A stretch of DNA of 7,736 nt from positions 1 through 7,736 of the forward strand of contig WLDY01000028.1 of assembly GCA_009704555.1 (NCBI GenBank), read 5' to 3'. Under the pieces are notes generated by a model. The model ran no database searches. It was not told where the DNA came from and saw only the letters and a list, made by a program, of their open reading frames with translations. The position numbers and the translations under genes are program-made. The first letter of the stretch is position 1; each line of letters opens with the position of its first letter. This DNA is from Actinomycetota bacterium. Lineage in GTDB: Bacteria; Actinomycetota; Actinomycetes; Nanopelagicales; Nanopelagicaceae. This document shows positions 1-5,342 of this stretch, one piece after another.

Positions 1-952
1 GATAGAGACCTGAGAAGACCATCGGCTTCGGATCCTTGTATCCGGCAAGCGCCTCGGTCGCAGGTTTCGTCGCAGTCGTGACGGTATCGCCGACACGACT
101 CTGACGCACATCTTTCACACCCGTAATGAGATAGCCGACCTCGCCGACGCCAAGACCATTACTGGCGATGGGTTCCGGGGAGATCACTCCGACTTCCAAC
201 ATCTCATGCTTGACACCAGTGGAGAGCATCAGGATCTGATCCCTTGGTGAGAGTTTGCCGTCGACAACTCGGACGTAGGTGACGACGCCGCGATAGGTGT
301 CATAGACCGAATCGAAGATGAGTGCTCGCGCTGGTTTCGCACTATCGCCAGTCGGGGCTGGGATCTGCTTGACGATCTCATCGAGTAGTTCGCGTACTCC
401 TTCGCCGGTCTTGCCGGAGACGCGAAGGCAATCCTCTGGTTTACAACCGATCAACTTCGCAAGCTCTGCGGCGAACTTCTCTGGTTGCGCCGCTGGAAGG
501 TCGATCTTGTTGAGCACGGGAATGATGGTTAGGTTGTTCTCCATCGCCAGATAGAGATTGGCGAGGGTCTGAGCCTCGATGCCTTGGGCGCAATCCACTA
601 AGAGGATCGCTCCCTCACACGCAGCGAGCGAGCGCGATACCTCGTAGGTGAAGTCAACATGTCCCGGAGTGTCGATCATGTTGAGGATGTAATCCTTGCC
701 ATCGGTATCACTCGTCCAAGGGAGCCTTACTGCCTGTGACTTGATGGTGATACCGCGTTCGCGTTCGATATCCATGCGATCGAGATACTGCTCGCGCATG
801 TTTCGGGCATCGACCACCTCGGTGATCTGAAGCATTCGATCTGCGAGCGTCGACTTACCGTGGTCGATATGCGCGATGATGCAGAAATTGCGGATCGAAG
901 CAGGGTTAGTGGCCGCGGGTTGTGGGGCCTTACGAGAGGGGAGAGCGGGCAT
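1..952 (-). CDS. lepA: Elongation factor 4 (LepA), 3' end outside window
   Basis: Translational GTPase that binds the ribosome and is thought to act in back-translocation or in ribosome assembly under stress. 317 codons are visible; the C-terminal half runs off the window. All GTPase motifs are present: G1 AHIDHGKST at residues 27-35, G2 RGITI at 66-70, G3 DTPGH at 94-98, G4 NKID at 148-151 and G5-like SGKTG at 179-183. A beta-barrel domain II follows (SVYDTYRGVVTYVRV region), and the visible part ends in FSGLY at the beginning of the next domain. IRNFCIIAHIDHGKS together with QYLDRMDIERERGITIKSQ is typical of LepA rather than EF-G. The ATG at 952-950 is the first possible start, because an in-frame TGA lies two codons upstream. 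It gives an extension of about 18 residues rich in Pro and Ala before the core, as seen in actinobacterial LepA. The only Shine-Dalgarno-like sequence is GGTGA, 3 bases before ATG. The gene follows rpsT by 26 bases and is probably co-transcribed with it. Confidence 0.97.
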   Translation of the reverse strand, partial: MPALPSRKAPQPAATNPASIRNFCIIAHIDHGKSTLADRMLQITEVVDARNMREQYLDRMDIERERGITIKSQAVRLPWTSDTDGKDYILNMIDTPGHVDFTYEVSRSLAACEGAILLVDCAQGIEAQTLANLYLAMENNLTIIPVLNKIDLPAAQPEKFAAELAKLIGCKPEDCLRVSGKTGEGVRELLDEIVKQIPAPTGDSAKPARALIFDSVYDTYRGVVTYVRVVDGKLSPRDQILMLSTGVKHEMLEVGVISPEPIASNGLGVGEVGYLITGVKDVRQSRVGDTVTTATKPATEALAGYKDPKPMVFSGLY

Positions 953-977
953 CGGTCACCGACCGATCCGAGATCGG
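951..977 (-). promoter_or_regulatory. Two overlapping, mutually exclusive hairpins at the rpsT-lepA junction
   Basis: Reading the minus strand after the rpsT stop, hairpin 1 is CCGATC-TCG-GATCGG (977-963), a perfect 6-bp stem that begins one base after the stop codon. Hairpin 2 is ATCGGTC-GGT-GACCGAT (967-951), a perfect 7-bp stem that includes the AT of the lepA ATG and most of the GGTGA Shine-Dalgarno-like sequence. The two share bases 963-967, so both cannot form fully at once. Hairpin 2 would hide the lepA start; hairpin 1 would open it. The inverted repeats are seen directly. A role in translational coupling of lepA to rpsT is inference. There is no T-run, so this is not an intrinsic terminator. 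Confidence 0.4.
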
Positions 978-978
978 A

Positions 979-1248
979 CTACTTGAGGCCAGCTTTGGTG
1001 GCAGCACGTGCCATCGCTGACTTCTTGTTCGCCGCCTGGTTCTTGTGGATGACACCCTTGGAGACTGCGACATCGAGTGCGCGAGAAGCTGCGCGAAGTT
1101 CCTTCTTGGCGGAGGCGTTATCGCCACCGGCAACTGCCTCACGAAAGCGACGGACCGCAGTCTTGAGCGAGGAACGAACCGCCTTGTTGCGATCCTGAGC
1201 CTTCGCATTGGTCTTGATGCGCTTGATCTGAGACTTGATGTTGGCCAC
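979..1248 (-). CDS. rpsT: 30S ribosomal protein S20
   Basis: Primary rRNA-binding protein of the small subunit that binds 16S rRNA early in assembly. The product has 89 residues, close to the family's usual 86-88, and is very basic. It begins (V/M)ANIKSQIKRIKTN, has the family core (NKAVRSSLKTAVRRF, about residues 21-35) and ends in the S20-typical IHKNQAANKKSAMARA segment, about residues 69-84. The GTG at 1248-1246 is chosen because it gives the exact family N-terminus and has AAAGG 7 bases upstream. A longer in-frame start at 1299 would add 17 residues that do not look like S20. The gene lies downstream of holA on the same strand after a 131-base leader, and 26 bases before lepA. Confidence 0.97.
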   Translation of the reverse strand: MANIKSQIKRIKTNAKAQDRNKAVRSSLKTAVRRFREAVAGGDNASAKKELRAASRALDVAVSKGVIHKNQAANKKSAMARAATKAGLK

Positions 1249-1255
1249 GAAGAAA

Positions 1256-1261
1256 CCTTTC
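1256..1261 (-). promoter_or_regulatory. Shine-Dalgarno sequence of rpsT
   Basis: GAAAGG lies 7 bases before the GTG start at 1248, an optimal spacing. It decides between this GTG and the longer upstream in-frame start at 1299. It is the clearest Shine-Dalgarno sequence in the window. Confidence 0.7.
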
Positions 1262-1282
1262 GAAATCCTTTTGGTTGATTTC
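1262..1282 (-). promoter_or_regulatory. Hairpin immediately upstream of the rpsT Shine-Dalgarno sequence
   Basis: GAAATC (1282-1277) and GATTTC (1267-1262) form a perfect 6-bp stem with a 9-base loop, ending exactly where the GAAAGG ribosome-binding site begins. An alternative imperfect pairing uses AACC in the loop (1276-1273) with GGTT (1257-1254) and GAAG/CTTC ends, and would cover the Shine-Dalgarno sequence. The pairing possibilities are visible. A regulatory role, such as feedback by S20, is speculative: S20 autoregulation is known in Escherichia coli, but I do not know of it in this lineage. Confidence 0.3.
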
Positions 1283-1325
1283 TCTTCGATCCGACCCACG
1301 AATGAGGCGGCCTGAAGAGGTGTGA

Positions 1326-1355
1326 AGGCTACCAGCAGCCTCAGAGAGGCGACAA
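1326..1355 (-). promoter_or_regulatory. Candidate promoter for rpsT-lepA
   Basis: TTGTCG (1355-1350), an 18-base spacer and TAGCCT (1331-1326) resemble the -35 and TANNNT -10 elements of actinobacterial housekeeping promoters. They lie in the 131-base gap between the holA stop and the rpsT start, which would give a 5' leader of about 70 bases. A 13-base inverted repeat, GCCTC-TCT-GAGGC (1350-1338), fills much of the spacer. The match is moderate, and transcription could also simply continue from holA. Confidence 0.3.
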
Positions 1356-1379
1356 ACCGAGCTAATCAGCGCTCTTTGA

Positions 1380-2360
1380 TCAGGACTTTCGCCAGGCCGT
1401 GCTCTGATCCGGCGACTGGACCAGCCTTCCTGATGAGGCGATGGCTAGGACCATCCGCTCCACCGCATATTGCGGATGTCCCTCGCCACCTTTGACCGCC
1501 CAATCCGCACGCACGATCTCATTGAGAGCGAGGTCGAAGTCCTCTTCGCGCCACTGTGAGAGTTGCCGTCTTGCTTTATCTATCTGCCACGGCGCCATAC
1601 CTAACTCGCCTGCGACCTCGAAGGACTTGGCACCGCGAGGAATATCGATCACTTTCAGCATCGACATCACCGACATCCTGACCGCAGTGAAGATCGCCAT
1701 GGGTTCTACTCCGCTGTCGAAGGCCTGACGAGTCGATAGGAGCGCCTTTCGTGGATCCTTCGCAATGACGGCATCAGCGACGTCGAAGCCACTCGTCATT
1801 TTCCGACCTTGCGTCATCGTAGCGACGGCATCCTCATCGATCGTCTTACCCTGTTGGACATCCTGTGCCAGCTGACGTGCGACACTGGTCAACTCCCGCA
1901 TATCTGCAAATCCTGCAACGAGCGATGCAAGTGCCTCTGCTGAGATCTTTCGGCCGAGACGTTGGAACTCCTCGCGGATGAAAGCCATGCGATCAGTCAA
2001 CTTCTTCAAAGGTTCTGCACGGTGGACCTTCACGCCCTTCTTCTTCAAACGATCAAGGAGACCTTTGCCCTTGACTCCACCGCGATGGATCAGCACGACG
2101 ACATTGGATGGATCGGGATTCTCGATGTAACGATCCACCTCTGGATGAAGTTCGCTATCTAGGTCTTGAAGGTTCTTGATCACGATGAGCCGCTTTTCAG
2201 AGAAGAGCGATGGCGCCATCGCCTCAGAGATCGAGCCTGCCTCAGCCTCAGAGCAGTCGATCGTGGTCCGCTCATGATCGGCGAGTTTCTCCACGATCTC
2301 TCGGAGCACGCGCTCTGCGATCACATCTTCACTTCCGTGGATGAGGATGAGCGGCTCCAT
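1380..2360 (-). CDS. holA: DNA polymerase III delta subunit
   Basis: Clamp-loader subunit that opens the sliding clamp so that it can be loaded on primed DNA at the replication fork. 326 residues, within the usual 310-345 range. The N-terminal AAA+-like domain starts PLILIHGSEDVIAERVLREI (residues 3-22) and contains the typical SEKRLIVIKNLQDL strand (54-67) and NVVVLIHRG (86-94). No Walker A motif is seen, as expected for delta. The lid region (about 120-200: ISAEALASLV, ELTSVARQL, FDVADAVIAKD) and the C-terminal collar domain (about 205-310, ending AVERMVLAIASS) follow in family order. The ATG at 2360 is the natural start: it directly opens the first beta strand and lies 6 bases after a -10-like TATATT. 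It sits 69 bases after comEC, a common arrangement in bacteria, and 131 bases before rpsT. Identification rests on these features and the neighbours. Confidence 0.93.
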   Translation of the reverse strand: MEPLILIHGSEDVIAERVLREIVEKLADHERTTIDCSEAEAGSISEAMAPSLFSEKRLIVIKNLQDLDSELHPEVDRYIENPDPSNVVVLIHRGGVKGKGLLDRLKKKGVKVHRAEPLKKLTDRMAFIREEFQRLGRKISAEALASLVAGFADMRELTSVARQLAQDVQQGKTIDEDAVATMTQGRKMTSGFDVADAVIAKDPRKALLSTRQAFDSGVEPMAIFTAVRMSVMSMLKVIDIPRGAKSFEVAGELGMAPWQIDKARRQLSQWREEDFDLALNEIVRADWAVKGGEGHPQYAVERMVLAIASSGRLVQSPDQSTAWRKS

Positions 2361-2366
2361 GGCGCG

Positions 2367-2372
2367 AATATA
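2367..2372 (-). promoter_or_regulatory. -10 element placed for a leaderless holA transcript
   Basis: TATATT fits the TANNNT consensus and is followed by 6 bases and then the holA ATG, so transcription would start at or within one base of the A of ATG. No Shine-Dalgarno sequence lies at a workable distance; the purine-rich GGGGGAGGG is about 18 bases upstream of ATG. No convincing -35 is visible, which is usual for such promoters. Leaderless mRNAs are common in actinobacteria. Confidence 0.5.
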
Positions 2373-2412
2373 ACCCGGCCCTCCCCCACTCCCATCGGTT
2401 GCTCTATGCCCA

Positions 2413-2437
2413 AGTCACTTGAGGCCCAGTCACTTGA
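2413..2437 (-). repeat. Direct repeat of 10 bp around the comEC stop codon
   Basis: TCAAGTGACT occurs at 2437-2428 and again at 2422-2413, exactly 15 bases apart. The first copy contains the comEC stop (AAG TGA). Because the offset is a multiple of three, the second copy places another AAG TGA in the same frame five codons later, which acts as a backup stop. The repeat is exact; its origin (slippage duplication or chance) is unknown. Confidence 0.75.
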
Positions 2438-4613
2438 TTCGGAGCGGCCACCAGGTGATACGAGCGGATCCATCAAGGTCGGTGCGATGGATTCGCGCAG
2501 GCGATAGCGATTCCAAGGTCTCTGGCGCGGGGTGACCGTAGGGATTCCTCTTACCGACGCTGATCAACGCCAATTCTGGATCGATCTCTTGATCGAATGC
2601 CTCACTGCGAAGGGCAGAACCATGATGACTCACTTTGTAGATGTCGATTGTGGAGATGTCGTATCGACGAGCGATCTCCTCCTGGGCGAAGGGTTCGACA
2701 TCTCCGCCCGCGAAGATCCGCGCCCCTTCCTTCTCGATAAGGAGCGCAATGCTGCGATTATTCTGAAACGAGCCATCACCATTGAGACTTGGTGACGAGA
2801 TATCGCCGCCATCTGGCCAAAGGACTTCAACTACGACCTCGCCTGCGGTGAATCGCATCCCACTTCTAACCGTGGTTGCTGGAACCCCAATCTCCGCTTC
2901 CATCTCCTCGACAAGTGTGGAAGTCGAGCTTGAGGGATCGGGAGCGATCCACCACTGCGAGACCGTCCTGCCACGAAGAGCACCAGAGAGACCTCCGAAA
3001 TGGTCAGCATGAAAGTGTGTGATCACAAGAAGCGCGATGGAATCAATCCCTGCAGAGCGTAGACATCGATCGATAAGGGTGGGGTCAGGTCCCACATCGA
3101 TCACGATCGCAGAACCACCCCCAAGATTGAGAAGAAGAGCATCTCCTTGACCGACATCGCATTGGTAGGCCTGCCATGGCGTTCGAATAGGAAGCAAAAG
3201 GCCAAGGAGCACGAGCACCGAAGCTCCCATCACCATCGCCAAATTTCGCTTGGAGCTACCTCGCGCTCTCTGGATGAGACGGAGAGTGAAGAGAAGTAAT
3301 GCGAGAAGGAGGAGAACAAGAAACGCGCCGAAGAATCCAAAAGGCATTTCGAAGATCGGCATGGAATAACTCCACGGCGCAATCTGGGCTATCGGCCATG
3401 CCGCAAGATGTGAGATCCAGGCGAGGAAGTGAGCGATTCCTTGAGAGAAGAGTGAAGCAAGTAGCGCAGCGAAGCCGAGCAAGGTCACGACTGGAACCAA
3501 CGGAGAAGCGAGGATGTTGAGCGGGATTGCTGCCAGTGAGAGTTTCCCTGAGATCGCGACGATGAGAGGAGTGCAGAGCATCGTTGCGGAAAGCGGGATC
3601 GAGACGACCTCAGCAAGCACCCGTGGCACGGCGAACCTTGACGTGATCAAGGCAGTCAATCGCGGCGAGATCACCACGATGGCAAATGTCGCAAGTACTG
3701 AGAGTGCGAACCCTGCATCGCCACCTTGATGGGGATCTACGAGAAGCAAGAGCGTCACAGCTGCTGCGAGAGCGAGGAGCGTCGACCTCTGATTTCCTCG
3801 CACTTGCCCGTAGAGAACGACAGCTGCCATCACACCCGCTCGAAGCACTGAAGGTGATGGTCGAACCAAGACGGTAAAGAGCAAGAGCGTGCAGGCCGTG
3901 ATGGCGATCCGAAGCCTTCGACTACGGATTCGAAGTGAGACGAGCCAGAGCACGAGCGTGGCTACGATGGAGAAGTTAGCGCCACTTACTGCGGTGAGAT
4001 GCGATAACCCAGCCAAGCGCATCGTCGAATCGAATTCTTCGCTTTGTAGCGCGGTATCTCCGATCACCATCCCGGGAACGAGAGAGCCGGCATCACCGAA
4101 CTCTGCAAAGAGGGAGCGATAATCCTTTCGAATGGAGTTGAGTCCCTGCCAGAGTCGGTTGGCGTGGCGTTCCTGGATCTCATCGATGATCAGAGTCGCA
4201 GCAACCCGCGCCTCCTCGCTTCTTCGTAATCGACCTGACCCCTTGATCCACTCACCGAAGAAGAGGGTGCAATCGTCGGAGATGACTCGGAGTGGGATCT
4301 GACGCATCGCACCATCGAGGATTCGACTCTCGGCACGAAGCGAGCATGATCGCTGCTGTATCTCTGATCCGTAGACGCGCTCTGGCAAAGGATCACTATC
4401 TCCTCGAGCGACGAGCTCGAATGCGATCACACCACCACTTGGTTCGATCGCTTCACCGCTCTCTCGAAGAAGGATGAGCGTCGAGCCAAGGAAGAGAAGG
4501 AGGAGAAGCGCTCTCAGATGATCTCGGTAGATCCCACCTAAGAATGAGGTGAGAGGAACGACGATCAGTGCGAGTACAAGGAGGTGAGGCTCGACGTGAA
4601 GCGCAAGAAGCAC
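2430..4613 (-). CDS. comEC: ComEC/Rec2 DNA-uptake channel protein
   Basis: Inner-membrane channel through which single-stranded DNA enters during natural transformation. 727 residues from the GTG at 4613. The N-terminal hydrophobic segments (about 9-27 and 33-49) precede a soluble beta-rich region (60-145), then the ComEC core with signature GLSHLTAVSGAN (202-213) and roughly nine or ten membrane segments (215-475). The C-terminal metallo-beta-lactamase-like domain has CDVGQGDA (485-492), THFHADH (532-538), GGDVE (636-640) and SHHGS (662-666), so its metal-binding motifs look intact. It lies 62 bases downstream of comEA, which delivers DNA to it, and upstream of holA. The start is uncertain. 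GTG 4613 is the only canonical start in the open frame, but the frame upstream (4614-4650) reads APLVRVALALWGG, which looks like part of the first membrane helix, and the GGGTGGA before GTG is too close to be a good ribosome-binding site. Other Com and pilus genes are not in view, so active competence cannot be inferred. Confidence 0.92.
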   Translation of the reverse strand: MLLALHVEPHLLVLALIVVPLTSFLGGIYRDHLRALLLLLFLGSTLILLRESGEAIEPSGGVIAFELVARGDSDPLPERVYGSEIQQRSCSLRAESRILDGAMRQIPLRVISDDCTLFFGEWIKGSGRLRRSEEARVAATLIIDEIQERHANRLWQGLNSIRKDYRSLFAEFGDAGSLVPGMVIGDTALQSEEFDSTMRLAGLSHLTAVSGANFSIVATLVLWLVSLRIRSRRLRIAITACTLLLFTVLVRPSPSVLRAGVMAAVVLYGQVRGNQRSTLLALAAAVTLLLLVDPHQGGDAGFALSVLATFAIVVISPRLTALITSRFAVPRVLAEVVSIPLSATMLCTPLIVAISGKLSLAAIPLNILASPLVPVVTLLGFAALLASLFSQGIAHFLAWISHLAAWPIAQIAPWSYSMPIFEMPFGFFGAFLVLLLLALLLFTLRLIQRARGSSKRNLAMVMGASVLVLLGLLLPIRTPWQAYQCDVGQGDALLLNLGGGSAIVIDVGPDPTLIDRCLRSAGIDSIALLVITHFHADHFGGLSGALRGRTVSQWWIAPDPSSSTSTLVEEMEAEIGVPATTVRSGMRFTAGEVVVEVLWPDGGDISSPSLNGDGSFQNNRSIALLIEKEGARIFAGGDVEPFAQEEIARRYDISTIDIYKVSHHGSALRSEAFDQEIDPELALISVGKRNPYGHPAPETLESLSPARIHRTDLDGSARITWWPLRIK

Positions 4614-4675
4614 TCCACCCCAGAGAGCGAGTGCGACTCGAACGAGTGGCGCGTTCGCAGCCTCTGAAGCACTCC

Positions 4676-5263
4676 CTAAAGGGTTAGGCGATCTGATATC
4701 TGGGCGAATATCGAGGCCCCGATCCCAGAGACATTCTGAATGTCTTCGACCTTGAGGAAGGGACCGTTCTTACTGCGATGATCGATGATCCGCTGAGCAA
4801 GGACGGGCCCGATCCCAGGGAGGGAGTCGAAGTGGGACTTACTGCCCGAGTTGATCGACACCTTGCCGCTGAATATCCCCTTCCGTCCTGACGGAGGACT
4901 GATGGCCTGGAACTTCTTGGAAGTGATGGCGACCTGTTCCCCATCGACAAGGCGTCTAGCCATGTTGATATGGGAGGCGTTGAATCCTCTTTTGAGGCCA
5001 CCTGCCATCTCGATCGCATCGATGACGCGCGACCCGTCTGGAAGTTGGTAGACGCCCGGAACCTTCACCTTGCCCGTGACATCGACGTAGATGACCACCT
5101 TCGGAGCAGCTGAACTTTCTGTAGCGGAAGCTGTAGCCGGCAAGACTTGTGGCACAGCCTCGCCACGTGCGGAATAGAAGAAGAAAAGGGCGATTGCGAT
5201 CGCTGTGATTGCAAGGACTGCGATACCTCGCCTCTGATCGCTGGTCAGTTGAGAGAGTTTCAT
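4676..5263 (-). CDS. comEA: ComEA-type membrane-anchored DNA-binding protein
   Basis: Receptor that binds double-stranded DNA outside the membrane and passes it to ComEC. 195 residues from the ATG at 5263. There is a short basic N-terminus, one membrane anchor (about residues 13-30, IAVLAITAIAIALFFFYS), a low-complexity Ala/Ser/Thr linker (35-54), an SLBB-type domain (about 56-116, VVIYVDVTGKVKVPGVYQL onward) and a C-terminal pair of helix-hairpin-helix motifs (LPGIGPVLAQRII at 148-160 and VSGIGASIFAQI at 178-189). Anchor, SLBB and HhH in this order is typical of ComEA. A TTG at 5329 would add 22 residues and leave 13 bases after leuS, but it has no clear ribosome-binding site. I prefer the ATG just before the membrane anchor, although its own Shine-Dalgarno sequence is also weak. 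comEC follows after 62 bases. Co-expression with leuS upstream is likely because no promoter or terminator is seen between them. Confidence 0.9.
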   Translation of the reverse strand: MKLSQLTSDQRRGIAVLAITAIAIALFFFYSARGEAVPQVLPATASATESSAAPKVVIYVDVTGKVKVPGVYQLPDGSRVIDAIEMAGGLKRGFNASHINMARRLVDGEQVAITSKKFQAISPPSGRKGIFSGKVSINSGSKSHFDSLPGIGPVLAQRIIDHRSKNGPFLKVEDIQNVSGIGASIFAQISDRLTL

Positions 5264-5342
5264 GGCGGGATGAAAGCGCCTCGGCCTTAGCGATCTGTTG
5301 ATGCCTGCCGCATCTTGTTGATGAGGCAAAGGTGTGGAGAGA

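Noticed and set aside
860..1208. Open frames on both strands over the lepA start and rpsT
   Set aside because: They overlap lepA and rpsT in other frames, and their sequences show no family features.
1338..1350. GCCTC-TCT-GAGGC hairpin as a holA terminator
   Set aside because: The stem is only 5 bp and no T-run follows. It could equally be an element within the candidate rpsT promoter spacer.
4684..5019. Minus-strand 111-codon frame inside comEA
   Set aside because: It is an alternative frame of comEA; the ComEA frame carries clear SLBB and HhH motifs.
5300..5326. Eight-codon ATG frame (MRQASTDR) between leuS and comEA as a leader peptide
   Set aside because: It has no ribosome-binding site, no run of regulatory codons and no attenuator hairpin; it is best explained by chance.
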